The notes: generated by a model not told the origin, from the sequence alone. A stretch of 64,000 nucleotides of DNA from Stutzerimonas sp. S1 (GCF_025966695.1 NZ_JAOEIY010000003.1:248001-312000); one strand, 5' to 3'; numbered from the stretch's first letter, positions 9,996-22,333 are shown. Translations and numbers: made by a program.

Positions 9996-11822
9996 TTACA
10001 GTGGAAACAGTAGCGGCACCAGCAGTAACGACACCAGCATCACCAGCAGCGTGAAGGGTACGCCGACGCGGACGAAATCGGTGAAGCGGTAATGCCCGGG
10101 ATTGAGCACCAGCGTGTTGACCGGGGAGGACACCGGGGTCATGAAGGCGGCCGAGGCGGCCAGCGCGACGATCATGGCGAACGGGTAGGGTGAGACGCCC
10201 AACTGTTCGGCAATGGCCAGAGCGATCGGCGCCATCAGTACGGCAGTCGCGGTGTTGGAGATGAACAGCCCGATCAGGGCCGTGAGCACGAACAGACAGG
10301 CGAGCAGCGCGTAAGGCCCCGCGTCGCCCAGCAGGCCGACCAGCCCGCCAGTGGCGAGGGCAATGCCACCGGTCTTCTGCAGTGCCTGGGCGAAGGGGAG
10401 CATGCCGACGATCAATACCAGGCTCTGCCAATGAATAGCCTTGTAGGCGCTGTCCATGTCGATGCAGCGAAACATCCCCATCAACAGGCAGCCGATCAGC
10501 GCTGCCAGCGCGTTTGGAACCAGGCCGCTGACCATCAGCGACACCATCACCGCGAGACTCAGCAGGGCAAATGGGGCCCGCTTGGCGGCGGGTGCCACAT
10601 CGTCCACCTCCGCCGGTAGGCTGAGCACCAGAAAGTCGCGGCTGAGCCCCTGCAGCCGATGGATGTGTTTCCAGCTGCCGGCCACCAGCAGCGTGTCGGC
10701 GGGCTTGAGCTTCTCGTCCACCAGCAGGCCCTGCAGCGCTTCGTGGTTGCGCCGCAAGCCGACCACATTGAGCTTGTACCGGCTGCGAAAACCCAGTTGC
10801 TGAATGGTCTTGCCCGGCAGTCGCGAATCCGGCGGCAGAGCGACTTCTGCCAGACCCAGTTCGCGCGCATGGTCGGCGTAATAGGAACGCGACAGCAGTA
10901 GCGGTTGCAGGCCGAGCTCATCGAATGCGCCGAGCAGGCCGATCGCCGGACTGGCCAGGTCGACCAGCAGCACGTCGCCGACGAACAGCTCGGTATTGCC
11001 GGTAGCCACCAGCAGCAGCTTGCGAAAGCGGTGCCGGCGCTCGATGGCGATGACGTTGATGCCGTACTGCTTGCGCAGCTGCAATTCGTCCAGCACCCGA
11101 TTGGCCAGGATCGACCCGGGCTTCACCTGCAAGCGCCGTTCGCGCTCGCCAAGGTGGTAGGCGCGGGCCAGGTCCGCGATAGTCAGGCGGGGGAGGGACG
11201 GCTGCTGGCGATCACGGCTGCCCAGCCAGCGCCGCGCCACCAGCATGTAGCCGATGCCGAGCAGCAAGATGGCCAGGCCGATCGGCGCGAAGTCAAAGAA
11301 CGCGAAACCGTCGAGGCCGGCCCGGCGCAGCTCGCTGTGTACCACCATGTTCGGCGGGGTGGCGACCAGGGTCAGCATGCCGCTGATCAGCCCGGCGAAC
11401 GCCAGTGGCATGAGCAGGCGGCGTGGTGCGAGCTGCATGCGTGCGGCGATGCCGAGTACCACCGGAATGAAGATCGCCACCACGCCGGTCGAACTCATCA
11501 CCGAACCCAGGCTTGCTGCTGCGAGCATCAACAAGACCAGGAGGCGGGTTTCACTGTTGCCGGCGCTGCGCACCAGCCAGTCGCCGAGGCGATAAGCGAT
11601 ACCGGTTCGCACCAGGCCATCGCCGATGACGAACAGTGCGGCGATCAGCACCACGCTGGGATCGCTGAAGCCGGCGAGGGCCTCGTCAACGCTGAGAATG
11701 CCGGCCAGGGGCAGGCCGACCATCGCCAGTAGGGCGACGACATCCATCCGCGGTCTGTTGAGGACGAACAGCGTGACACAGCAGCCCAGCAACAGCAGGA
11801 CGAGCAACAGGTCGCTGTTCAT
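9996..11822 (-). CDS. SLC13-family permease with two RCK_C (TrkA-C) domains
   Basis: A 608-residue inner-membrane transporter of the divalent anion:sodium symporter group. Hydrophobic helices occupy about 1-200 and 400-608. Between them is a soluble insert (about 210-390) that reads as two regulatory TrkA-C domains, recognisable by repeated Gly-Ile-Asn-Val-Ile-Ala-Ile and Leu-Asn-Val-Val-Gly-Leu strands. The helix with Ser-Asn-Thr-Ala-Thr-Ala matches the SLC13 Ser-Asn-Thr motif. Similar proteins are annotated as sulfate or other anion carriers; the substrate cannot be read here. The gene lies 6 bases after the stop of a small winged-helix gene and is probably co-transcribed with it. Confidence 0.88.
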   Translation of the reverse strand: MNSDLLLVLLLLGCCVTLFVLNRPRMDVVALLAMVGLPLAGILSVDEALAGFSDPSVVLIAALFVIGDGLVRTGIAYRLGDWLVRSAGNSETRLLVLLMLAAASLGSVMSSTGVVAIFIPVVLGIAARMQLAPRRLLMPLAFAGLISGMLTLVATPPNMVVHSELRRAGLDGFAFFDFAPIGLAILLLGIGYMLVARRWLGSRDRQQPSLPRLTIADLARAYHLGERERRLQVKPGSILANRVLDELQLRKQYGINVIAIERRHRFRKLLLVATGNTELFVGDVLLVDLASPAIGLLGAFDELGLQPLLLSRSYYADHARELGLAEVALPPDSRLPGKTIQQLGFRSRYKLNVVGLRRNHEALQGLLVDEKLKPADTLLVAGSWKHIHRLQGLSRDFLVLSLPAEVDDVAPAAKRAPFALLSLAVMVSLMVSGLVPNALAALIGCLLMGMFRCIDMDSAYKAIHWQSLVLIVGMLPFAQALQKTGGIALATGGLVGLLGDAGPYALLACLFVLTALIGLFISNTATAVLMAPIALAIAEQLGVSPYPFAMIVALAASAAFMTPVSSPVNTLVLNPGHYRFTDFVRVGVPFTLLVMLVSLLLVPLLFPL

Positions 11823-11828
11823 CGGCGG

Positions 11829-12125
11829 TCAGGGGTAGTCGAGCAGGGACTTGATCTGCGCAAGATGGCGTCCGACCCAGTGCTTGTCGATCGGCCCCCA
11901 ATCGCGAATCTGGTAATGACCGGCGTTGTGCCGCTCGCCGTCGTCCTGCTGGAAGCGACAGTCGATATCCAGTTCGGCGAGCGCTGCCAAGGTGTCCTGT
12001 GCGGTGCGTCGCGGCATTCCGGTCGCTTCGGTGAGCGCCGGCACGCTGGTGGCCGTACCGCTGTCGATCAGCCAGGCGACGTAGAGGCGGCGATAGAAGC
12101 TGGTTCGGGTCTTGCTCGCGTTCAT
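11829..12125 (-). CDS. Small winged-helix DNA-binding protein
   Basis: A 98-residue protein whose central part (about 20-65: Val-Pro-Ala-Leu-Thr-Glu-Ala-Thr-Gly-Met-Pro-Arg-Arg-Thr-Ala-Gln-Asp-Thr) has the spacing of a helix-turn-helix with a recognition helix, followed by a short wing. I start it at ATG 12125 (Met-Asn-Ala-Ser-Lys-Thr-Arg), although the frame is open to 12170. Only 6 bases separate it from the SLC13 gene, so it may regulate that gene. No operator is obvious. Confidence 0.7.
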   Translation of the reverse strand: MNASKTRTSFYRRLYVAWLIDSGTATSVPALTEATGMPRRTAQDTLAALAELDIDCRFQQDDGERHNAGHYQIRDWGPIDKHWVGRHLAQIKSLLDYP

Positions 12126-12194
12126 TGCCTGATTCCTCGCCGGCCGTTGAAGGGCGCTATGCGGCTTCAACGGCCCCGATGAGCGCTCTGCCGA

Positions 12195-13577
12195 TCAGCG
12201 CAGGGCGAGCATGCCGATATAGGTCGCCGCGCCGGCAGTGTAACCGAAGAAGGCCAGCAGGCTGACGCGCTTGAGATACCAGATGAAGCTGATCTTCTCC
12301 ATGCCCATTGCAGCAACACCGGCGGCCGAGCCGATAATAAGGCTGCTGCCACCAGTACCGGCGCAGTAGGCCAGCAGTTCCCAGAAGTTACCGTCCATCA
12401 CGAACTGCGACAGCCAGCCGGTTTCATTGGCGGCCGCGTCGGCCAGCACCTGTGGGCTGACCAGCGGGTACATCTTCATCGCACCGGCCACCAGCGGCAC
12501 GTTGTCCACCACGGCGGAGAGCAGACCGATCGCGTAGTTGATCGCATAGATATTGCCCAGCGACTCGCGCAGCGCGGTGGCGACCTGGGTCAGGTGGCCG
12601 GCGGTGGCAAGGCTGGACACTGCCAGCAGGATGCCGAGGAAGAACAGCACGCTGGGAGTGTCGACCTTGCGCAGCACGCCCACCACCGACAGTGGGTGCT
12701 TGTCCTCGGCGTTCTTGCTGCGGTGAATGATCTCGGTGGCCACCCACAGTACGCCGAGGCCGAACAGGATGCCCATGTACGGCGGCAGGTGTGTCACGGT
12801 CTTGAAGATCGGCACGAACAGCAGCGAGCCGAGGCCGAGTGCCAGCACCAGGTTACGCTCGAAGGCGGTGGTGGTCGGCGGCTGTTTTTCGGCCAGGTGG
12901 GCGCGCGCCCGCGGCCGTGGCGCTTCGCCGCGTAGACGGAAACTGAGGATCAGCAACGGCACCAGCAGGCAAACCAGGCTGGGCAGGAACAGGCCTGTGA
13001 TCACGCCGGTGGCGGAAATCTGCGTGCCGATCCAGAGCATGGTGGTGGTGACGTCACCGATCGGCGACCAGGCGCCACCGGCGTTTGCCGCGATCACTAC
13101 GACGCCGACGTACAGCCAGCGTTCCGGGCGGCCACGGATCAGTTTGCGCAGCAGCGAAACCATGACGATGGTGGTGGTCAGGTTATCCAGTACCGCGGAC
13201 AGGAAGAAGGTAATGAAACCGACGATCCACAGCAGATTAACCCGCTTGCGGGTCTGGATGCGGTCGGTGATGACCTTGAAGCCTTCGTGGGAGTCGATCA
13301 GCTCGACGATCGTCATCGCGCCGAGCAGGAAGAACAGGATTTCCGACACTTCGCCGAGGTGATGGCGCAGCGCCTCGACCACCACCGCTGATGAATCCAA
13401 CGGGTCGTGGGTGCCATGCTGCAGCAGCGGCAGGATCTGGTCGGCGCCCAATACCAGCACGGTCCAGGTGAGCACCGCGGTGAGGATCGCCGCGGCAGCC
13501 TTGTCGATCTTCAGCGGATGTTCAAAGGCTATGCATAGATAGCCGATGACAAACACAACAGCCATGAGTACATACAT
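12195..13577 (-). CDS. nhaD: Na+/H+ antiporter NhaD
   Basis: Exports Na+ (and Li+ in characterised members) in exchange for protons across the inner membrane. The 460-residue protein belongs to the ion transporter superfamily and has about 12 membrane segments. NhaD-type features include Leu-Asp-Asn-Leu-Thr-Thr-Thr-Ile in the first half, Asn-Ala-Gly-Gly-Ala-Trp-Ser-Pro-Ile-Gly-Asp-Val-Thr-Thr just after it, and Val-Asp-Asn-Val-Pro-Leu-Val in the second half. The ATG at 13577 follows GGAG with 9 bases between; the GGAG can pair with CTCC directly downstream of it. It is preceded by a long untranslated stretch described separately. Confidence 0.93.
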   Translation of the reverse strand: MYVLMAVVFVIGYLCIAFEHPLKIDKAAAAILTAVLTWTVLVLGADQILPLLQHGTHDPLDSSAVVVEALRHHLGEVSEILFFLLGAMTIVELIDSHEGFKVITDRIQTRKRVNLLWIVGFITFFLSAVLDNLTTTIVMVSLLRKLIRGRPERWLYVGVVVIAANAGGAWSPIGDVTTTMLWIGTQISATGVITGLFLPSLVCLLVPLLILSFRLRGEAPRPRARAHLAEKQPPTTTAFERNLVLALGLGSLLFVPIFKTVTHLPPYMGILFGLGVLWVATEIIHRSKNAEDKHPLSVVGVLRKVDTPSVLFFLGILLAVSSLATAGHLTQVATALRESLGNIYAINYAIGLLSAVVDNVPLVAGAMKMYPLVSPQVLADAAANETGWLSQFVMDGNFWELLAYCAGTGGSSLIIGSAAGVAAMGMEKISFIWYLKRVSLLAFFGYTAGAATYIGMLALR

Positions 13578-13894
13578 CGGAGGGACTCCATCTTGAGAAA
13601 CCTGGCCGAATCCGCGGTGATGAGCCTCGGGGACGGCGGCTGGCAGATGGCGAGCAGTACGGTAGCTGGGCGAGGGGAAACAAGTGGGCTTGCGGCCCCG
13701 AGACGGAGTTCCGGTGGGCGGACTACATCGATCACGACAGGCGGATCGATACCGTAGCTCATTTCAGATCGGCTAGCTGTAGCGTGCGTGGCTTCTTGCG
13801 GTCTGCCAGTTCTAATAACGTATTTCGATGTGCGGCATATTGTACCAGCACACCTTGTAATAACTTGTCATCAATCAAGAGGAATTGCTTAACC
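13578..13894 (-). promoter_or_regulatory. Long leader/promoter region of nhaD
   Basis: This gap lies between the valS terminator and nhaD. Visible structure includes ATCGATC facing GATCGAT (13727-13750) across 10 bases, and a small hairpin GGAG-TCC-CTCC on the minus strand that would cover the nhaD ribosome binding site. A TACAAT sequence at 13837-13842 (minus strand) is a possible -10 box with a weak -35. Between 13759 and 13896 a TTA-rich minus-strand frame of 45 codons is open. Antiporter genes of this kind are often under cation-responsive RNA control, but I cannot match a riboswitch consensus by eye. Confidence 0.35.
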
Positions 13895-13926
13895 AAAAAG
13901 GCCAGCCTGGGACGGCTGGCCTTTTT
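13895..13926 (-). terminator. Rho-independent terminator of valS
   Basis: AAAAAGGCCAGCC and GGCTGGCCTTTTT form a stem with 8 GC-rich pairs plus flanking A-T pairs around a 5-base loop, 18 bases after the valS stop codon. On the minus strand the stem is followed by TTTTTGG, a standard intrinsic terminator. Confidence 0.92.
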
Positions 13927-13943
13927 GTTCTTTGGGAGGGCGG

Positions 13944-16778
13944 TCAGAGGCTGGCGATGCGCTCGCGTTGCTCCACCAGACGCGCTCTGGCTTGTTCTGC
14001 CTCGGCCAGCTTGGCGCGCTCCTTGTCGATCACCTCGGCCGGCGCCTTGTCGACGAAGCCGGCATTGGAAAGCTTGCCGCCGACGCGCTTGACCTCGCCA
14101 TCCAGTCGCGTGATTTCCTTGTCCAGACGCGCCAGCTCGGCATCCTTGTCGATCAGGCCGGCCATGGGCACCAGCACCTGCATGTCGCCGACCAGGGCGA
14201 TCGCCGACAGCGGCGCTTCCTCGCCGGCGCCGAGCAGGCGCACGCTTTCCAGCTTGGCCAGCTTCTTCAGCAGCGGCTCGTTGTCGGCTAGCCGACGCTG
14301 GTCTTCTGTCGAGGCATTGCCCAGCACCACGTCGATGCGCTTGGCCATGGAGATATTCATCTCGCCGCGGATCTGACGGATACCCAGCATGAAGGCCTTG
14401 ACCCACTCGATGTCACCCTCGGCGGCTTCGTCGAGGCGTTCGGGGTTGAATTCCGGCCAGGGCTGCAGCATCAGGGTCGGACCGGACTTGCCGGCCAGCG
14501 GCGCGACGCGCTGCCAGATTTCCTCGGTGATGAACGGCATGAACGGATGCGCCAGGCGCAAAGCCGTTTCAAGCACGCGGACCAGGGTGCGGCGGGTGCC
14601 ACGCTGGCGTTCGGCGCTGGCGGTTTCGTCCCACAGCAGCGGCTTGACCAGTTCCAGGTACCAGGCGCAGTACTCGTCCCAGACGAATTCGTAGAGGGCC
14701 TGCGCAGCCAGGTCGAAACGGAAGTTCTCCAGTTGGCGGGTCACCTCGGCTTCGGTGCGCTGCAGCACGGAGATGATCCAGCGGTCCACCGAGGACAGCT
14801 CCACCGGCTCGTCGTTGATGCCGGTGTCCTTGCCTTCGGTGTTCTCGAAGACGAAGTTGGCGGCGTTCCACAGCTTGTTGCAGAAGTTGCGATAGCCCTC
14901 GACGCGGCCCATGTCGAACTTGATGTCGCGGCCGGTGGAGGCCAGCGAGCAGAAAGTGAAACGCAGGGCGTCGGTGCCGTAGCTGGCGATGCCTTCAGGG
15001 AACTCGGCGCGGGTCTGCTTGGCGATCTTCTCGGCCAGCTTGGGCTGCATCATGCCGCTGGTGCGCTTGGTCAGCAGTTCATCGAGGGTGATGCCATCGA
15101 CGATGTCCAGCGGGTCGAGCACGTTGCCCTTGGACTTGGACATCTTCTGCCCCTGACCATCGCGGACCAGGCCGTGCACGTAGACGGTCTTGAACGGAAT
15201 CTGCCCGGTCAGGTGGGTGGACAGCATGATCATCCGGGCGACCCAGAAGAAGATGATGTCGAAGCCGGTAACCAGTACGTCGGTGGGGTGGAACGTCTTG
15301 AGGAACTCGGTCTGCTGCGGCCAGCCGAGGGTTGAGAAGGTCCACAGCCCGGAGCTGAACCAGGTATCCAGCACGTCCTCGTCCTGACGCAGTGGCTCGT
15401 CGTTGCGGATGTCGTACTTCTTGCGCACCTCGGTCTCGTCGCGACCGACGTAGACATTGCCGGCTTCGTCGTACCAGGCTGGAATGCGGTGGCCCCACCA
15501 CAGCTGGCGGCTGATGCACCAGTCCTGGATGTCACGCATCCAGCTGAAGTACATGTTTTCGTACTGCTTGGGCACGAACTGGATCTCGCCGCTTTCCACG
15601 GCGGCGATGGCCTTCTCGGCCAGCGGCTTGGTGGAGACGTACCACTGGTCGGTCAGCCATGGCTCGATGATGGTGCCCGAGCGATCGCCGCGCGGCACCT
15701 TCAGCGCGTGGTCGTCGATCTTCTCCAGCAGGCTCATGGCCTCGAACTCGGCGACGATGGCCTTGCGCGCGTCGAAGCGGTCCATGTGCGCGTAGCCGTC
15801 CGGCAGGCTGCCGTCGATCTTGTCGTTCACCGAGCCGTCGATGTTGAACACCTGGGCGCGGGCCAGCACGCAGGCGTTCTGATCGAAGATGTTGATCAGC
15901 GGCAGGTGATGGCGCTTGCCGACCTCATAGTCGTTGAAGTCATGCGCCGGCGTGATCTTCACGCAGCCGGTACCGAACTCGCGATCCACGTAGTCGTCGG
16001 CAACGATGGGGATCAGGCGGTTGACCAGCGGCAGCATGACGTGGCGGCCGATCAGGTTCCTGTAGCGCTCGTCCTCCGGATGCACTGCCACAGCGGCGTC
16101 GCCGAGCATCGTTTCCGGACGCGTAGTGGCGACCACCAGGTAATCCAGCCCTTCGGCGGTCTTGCAGCCGTCGGCGAGCGGATAGCGCAGATGCCAGAGG
16201 TGGCCCTTCTCGTCATGATTCTCCACTTCCAGGTCGGAAATGGCGGTGTGCAGCTTGGTATCCCAGTTGACCAGGCGCTTGCCGCGGTAGATCAGGCCGT
16301 CTTCATGCAGTCGTACGAAGGCTTCCTTGACCGCTTCGGACAGCCCCTCGTCCATGGTGAAGCGCTCGCGCGACCAGTCTACCGATGAGCCCAGACGCCG
16401 GATCTGACGGGTAATGTGGCCGCCGGATTCCTCTTTCCACTCCCAGACCTTTTTCAGGAACTTCTCCCGTCCGAGGTCGTGGCGACTGACGCCTTGGGCA
16501 CCGAGCTGGCGCTCGACCACCATCTGGGTGGCGATGCCGGCGTGGTCAGTGCCTGGCTGCCACAGCGTGTTGCGGCCTTGCATCCGGCGCCAGCGGATCA
16601 GCGCGTCCATGATGGCATTGTTGAAGCCGTGACCCATGTGCAGGCTGCCGGTGACGTTCGGCGGCGGGATCATGATGGTGTAAGGCTCGCCGGAACCTTG
16701 CGGGGCGAAATAGTTGTTTGACTCCCAAGTCTGGTACCAGGAAGTCTCAATAGCGTGCGGCTGGTAGGTCTTGTCCAT
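13944..16778 (-). CDS. valS: Valyl-tRNA synthetase
   Basis: Charges tRNA-Val with valine; a class I synthetase with an editing domain. The 944-residue product matches the family throughout: His-Met-Gly-His at 47-50 is the HIGH motif, Lys-Met-Ser-Lys-Ser near 550 is the KMSKS loop, and the CP1 editing insert lies between. The last about 70 residues are a charged coiled coil (repeats of Asp-Lys-Glu-Ile-Thr-Arg-Leu type) that contacts tRNA. AAGGG lies 10 bases before the ATG. The unknown gene, holC and pepA lie upstream in the same direction, an order conserved in pseudomonads as I remember it. Confidence 0.98.
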   Translation of the reverse strand: MDKTYQPHAIETSWYQTWESNNYFAPQGSGEPYTIMIPPPNVTGSLHMGHGFNNAIMDALIRWRRMQGRNTLWQPGTDHAGIATQMVVERQLGAQGVSRHDLGREKFLKKVWEWKEESGGHITRQIRRLGSSVDWSRERFTMDEGLSEAVKEAFVRLHEDGLIYRGKRLVNWDTKLHTAISDLEVENHDEKGHLWHLRYPLADGCKTAEGLDYLVVATTRPETMLGDAAVAVHPEDERYRNLIGRHVMLPLVNRLIPIVADDYVDREFGTGCVKITPAHDFNDYEVGKRHHLPLINIFDQNACVLARAQVFNIDGSVNDKIDGSLPDGYAHMDRFDARKAIVAEFEAMSLLEKIDDHALKVPRGDRSGTIIEPWLTDQWYVSTKPLAEKAIAAVESGEIQFVPKQYENMYFSWMRDIQDWCISRQLWWGHRIPAWYDEAGNVYVGRDETEVRKKYDIRNDEPLRQDEDVLDTWFSSGLWTFSTLGWPQQTEFLKTFHPTDVLVTGFDIIFFWVARMIMLSTHLTGQIPFKTVYVHGLVRDGQGQKMSKSKGNVLDPLDIVDGITLDELLTKRTSGMMQPKLAEKIAKQTRAEFPEGIASYGTDALRFTFCSLASTGRDIKFDMGRVEGYRNFCNKLWNAANFVFENTEGKDTGINDEPVELSSVDRWIISVLQRTEAEVTRQLENFRFDLAAQALYEFVWDEYCAWYLELVKPLLWDETASAERQRGTRRTLVRVLETALRLAHPFMPFITEEIWQRVAPLAGKSGPTLMLQPWPEFNPERLDEAAEGDIEWVKAFMLGIRQIRGEMNISMAKRIDVVLGNASTEDQRRLADNEPLLKKLAKLESVRLLGAGEEAPLSAIALVGDMQVLVPMAGLIDKDAELARLDKEITRLDGEVKRVGGKLSNAGFVDKAPAEVIDKERAKLAEAEQARARLVEQRERIASL

Positions 16779-16930
16779 GCGGCGGGACCCTTAGAACGGC
16801 TGGTCGGAAAAACGGGCAAGTATAAAGGCAAATGGCATCCGCGTTTCGCGCCATCTTAGGAATACGTAGATGATGCGTGGCGAGTCCCAGGCAAACGGCG
16901 GGCATCGGCAACCCGCGCAGTTGCGAGGAC

Positions 16931-17308
16931 TCAACCCTTGTGGGTGCGGATAAGTTCGTCCACCCGAACCTCCAGGCGACGCTTCAGTTCAGCCTCGATC
17001 TGCGGCACGAAATCGTCGATGACTTCCTGGAGGATCAGGTTGGCTGCCATGCGCAGCTCGTGGTCAAGGTGGCGTTCGGCTAGCGAGCGAAAGGCCGTAC
17101 GCACTGCCGGCTCGCGGCGTTCGGTTAGCTCCGGTTCCTCGATGCTGATGTCTGTTTGGGGGGAGGCGACGACATCCGACAGCAGGGGGATGCTGTCCGG
17201 ATCCAGGCGCTCGGTCAGCAGCGGCAGATCCTGCTCGCCGAGCAGCTCGCGAATCGACTCCAAGTCGTCGAGCAGCTGCGTTGGAGGGTGTGGTGGTTTC
17301 GGTGTCAT
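16931..17308 (-). CDS. Conserved protein of unknown function between holC and valS
   Basis: A 125-residue acidic protein. It opens with a Pro-rich stretch, followed by Gln-Leu-Leu-Asp-Asp-Leu-Glu-Ser-Ile helices and a middle rich in Glu and Pro. The C-terminal half is Arg/Glu-rich and strongly helical (Ala-Glu-Leu-Lys-Arg-Arg-Leu-Glu-Val-Arg). I recognise no domain. The position between holC and valS matches the P. aeruginosa gene order. I prefer ATG 17308 because GGAA lies 8 bases upstream; ATG 17332 would add 8 residues and overlap holC. The preserved position suggests a link to polymerase or synthetase genes, but only by association. Confidence 0.75.
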   Translation of the reverse strand: MTPKPPHPPTQLLDDLESIRELLGEQDLPLLTERLDPDSIPLLSDVVASPQTDISIEEPELTERREPAVRTAFRSLAERHLDHELRMAANLILQEVIDDFVPQIEAELKRRLEVRVDELIRTHKG

Positions 17309-17343
17309 GTACGGATTTCCGGGCTTGAGCATCCAGGCGGGTT

Positions 17344-17763
17344 CTAGAGTTCGACCCGCTTTGGGTCATAACCGTGCCGTCGATAGAGGCGAAAGTTGTC
17401 CCGGCAGACGGTCAGCAATTCCGGCTCCTGATTGACGATCTCGATAACCCGGCTGAAGTGGTCGACATGGGGTGACAGCGTAGATGCGAGGTTGATCAAC
17501 AGCCCTTGTGGATGCACGGGCGCCTGTTCCAAACCGAGGACCACGGGTGCTGCGGGATCGTCCGCGTACTGCTCATGGGGAATGAAGCGCTCCGGGCGAA
17601 AGCGCCAAAGCAACTCGTCAAGCTGATCGCATTGTGTCTCGCTGCTGCAGCGAATGAAGACGCGCATGTCGTGCTGCCAGCCCTTGGCTGCCAGCTGACA
17701 GGCGGCGCGCAGCCGCCCGAGCGGGTTGTCATCGGGCAGTACGTAGAACTCGATGCGCGTCAT
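17344..17763 (-). CDS. holC: DNA polymerase III subunit chi
   Basis: Chi joins the clamp loader to single-stranded DNA-binding protein during replication. The 139-residue product has the chi N-terminus (Arg-Ile-Glu-Phe-Tyr-Val-Leu) and the Ala-Cys-Gln-Leu-Ala-Lys-like helix. The conserved Phe-Ile-Pro-His segment is at about 85-88, and the C-terminal Tyr-Arg-Arg-His-Gly-Tyr-Asp-Pro is typical. It lies 72 bases after pepA in the same direction, as in other gammaproteobacteria. Confidence 0.95.
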   Translation of the reverse strand: MTRIEFYVLPDDNPLGRLRAACQLAAKGWQHDMRVFIRCSSETQCDQLDELLWRFRPERFIPHEQYADDPAAPVVLGLEQAPVHPQGLLINLASTLSPHVDHFSRVIEIVNQEPELLTVCRDNFRLYRRHGYDPKRVEL

Positions 17764-17835
17764 TGGCGCGTTCTGTCAGCGCCCGGCAGCGGCAAGCTGC
17801 CTGCGCACGCCGTTCCGCACGGCGACTGGTTCATC

Positions 17836-20625
<2,790 letters not shown>

Positions 20626-20633
<8 letters not shown>

Positions 20634-21687
20634 GCTCGATCGTTACATCGGCGTCCATGTCTTCCTTGCGATCCTGACGGTGCTCGGGATCATCGTGGGC
20701 CTCGCTTTGCTTTTCGCGTTCATTGATGAGCTGGGCGATGTCGAAGGGGGATATGGTCTGGCGGATGCGCTGGAGTATGTGTTGCTGACCTCGCCGCGCC
20801 GGCTCTATGAAATGTTGCCAATGGCAGCGCTGATCGGCTGCCTGATCGGTCTGGGCACCTTGGCCAGCAGCAGCGAACTGACCATCATGCGCGCCGCCGG
20901 CGTCTCGCTTGGGCGCATCGTCGTGGCAGTCATGAAGCCGACGCTGGTGCTGCTGCTGGTCGGCGTATTGATCGGTGAGTATGTGGCGCCTTGGACGGAG
21001 GACATAGCCCAGGCTCGTCGCTCGCTGGCACAAGGGGCCGGCGAGGCGCAAAGCAGCAAACGCGGCCTGTGGCATCGTCAGGAGAACGAATTCGTACACG
21101 TCAATGCCGTGCAGCCGGGCGGTGTGCTGGTCGGTGTGACACGCTATCGCTTCGATGACGAACGCCGCTTGCTATCAGCCAGTTTCGCCCGGCGCGCCGC
21201 CTATCAGAGCGACCACTGGCTGCTTAGTGATGTTGCCACCACTTATTTTCGCGACGGCCACACCGAAGTGCTGCGCGCGGGGGAGGAACGCTGGGATGTG
21301 CAGCTGACGCCTCAGTTGTTGGGCACAGTGGTGGTTGCACCGGAAGCGTTGTCGATCACCGGGTTGTGGCGTTACATCCATTATCTGGCAGAGCAGGGGC
21401 TGAACAACGGGCGGTACTGGTTGGCCTTCTGGACCAAGGCTCTACAGCCTGCGGTCACGGTCGCTCTGGTTTTGCTGGCGATCTCGTTTATCTTCGGTCC
21501 GCTGCGCTCGGTAACCCTGGGGCAGCGTATCTTCACTGGTGTGGTCGTCGGCTTCGTGTTCCGCATCATTCAGGATCTGCTCGGGCCGGCGAGCCAAGTA
21601 TTCGGCTTTTCGCCGCTGCTGGCTGTGGTGCTCCCTGCTGGGGTTTGCGCGTTAATCGGCGTCTGGCTGCTGCGTCGGGCGGGGTGA
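20626..21687 (+). CDS. lptG: LPS export permease LptG
   Basis: Partner of LptF in the LptB2FG complex. The 353-residue protein has the same plan: helices at about 10-120 and 270-350 around a periplasmic jellyroll. It opens Met-Val-Lys-Leu-Asp-Arg-Tyr-Ile-Gly, typical of LptG. An 8-base overlap with lptF indicates translational coupling. It converges on the RDD gene. Confidence 0.96.
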
Positions 21688-21698
21688 TGCTCATTGTG

Positions 21699-21728
21699 GG
21701 GAGCGTGACAGGTGTTGCTGTCGCTCCC
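21699..21728. terminator. Hairpin between convergent lptG and RDD genes
   Basis: GGGAGC faces GCTCCC, with an inner GACAG/CTGTC continuation and a two-base bulge. It sits between the stop codons of two convergent genes. There is no proper T-run, so termination here may be weak or Rho-assisted. Confidence 0.4.
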
Positions 21729-21739
21729 TCTATGCTCCG

Positions 21740-22237
21740 TTATTTCTTGTGAATGTTTTTTGGCAGCTGAACAGCCTGGCTTTCCGAATAGATGTCCTGC
21801 CAAGTGCGATTGTCCTTGTCCCATAGCATCCACAGATAGCCCAAGCCAAGGCACAGCCAGGAAATGAGCGCGATCAGGAAGCGCAGCAGCGCCTGCCATA
21901 GATCGATGGCGGTGCCATCCTTGTTCTGTATGCGAATGCCCCAGACCTGCATCCCAAGTGTCTGGCCGTTGTGCGTCCAGAACTTGGCGAAGAAGCCGAA
22001 CAGGCTGAACATCAGCAGTGTGGAAAGGATTGGATCGATATCCAGGCCGCCGGCATCGGCAACAGCTTTAAGTTGCTCGCTGCCGTAGAACATGCGCAGT
22101 AGCACTTGTTGATAGAAGAGTGTCACCACCATCATCAGGGCGATGCACAGCAGGCTGTCGTAGAACATTGCGGCAAGACGGCGCATCAGGCCTGCGGCGG
22201 GAAACTGGCCCTGCGGGCTTAGCAGGTGTTTGCTCAT
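21740..22237 (-). CDS. RDD-family membrane protein
   Basis: A 165-residue protein with three hydrophobic segments (about 20-45, 60-85 and 118-135). It has the RDD fingerprint: Arg-Arg-Leu-Ala-Ala-Met-Phe-Tyr-Asp-Ser in the first helix, Gly-Gln-Thr-Leu-Gly-Met-Gln-Val-Trp-Gly-Ile-Arg in the loop, and the later Asp-Lys-Asp-Asn-Arg-Thr-Trp-Gln-Asp. RDD proteins are small inner-membrane proteins, mostly uncharacterised; some are linked to ion exchange. Monocistronic, lying beyond the cold-shock gene terminator. Confidence 0.88.
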   Translation of the reverse strand: MSKHLLSPQGQFPAAGLMRRLAAMFYDSLLCIALMMVVTLFYQQVLLRMFYGSEQLKAVADAGGLDIDPILSTLLMFSLFGFFAKFWTHNGQTLGMQVWGIRIQNKDGTAIDLWQALLRFLIALISWLCLGLGYLWMLWDKDNRTWQDIYSESQAVQLPKNIHKK

Positions 22238-22288
22238 TTCGAGTCCTGGTAATGAGTTAAGCCGCGCATTCTACGGAATTACACGCAT

Positions 22289-22322
22289 AAAAAAGCCCCT
22301 GATGTTGCCATCAGGGGCTTTC
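22289..22322 (-). terminator. Rho-independent terminator of the cold-shock gene
   Basis: AGCCCCTGAT and ATCAGGGGCT pair around a short loop. On the minus strand the stem is followed by TTTTTTA. It lies 11 bases after the stop codon of the cold-shock gene. Confidence 0.92.
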
Positions 22323-22333
22323 GGAGCGGAGGC

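Noticed and set aside
13529-13762. Seventy-seven-codon frame over the nhaD start
   Set aside because: It overlaps the nhaD start in another frame and has no ribosome binding site; I treat the region as leader.
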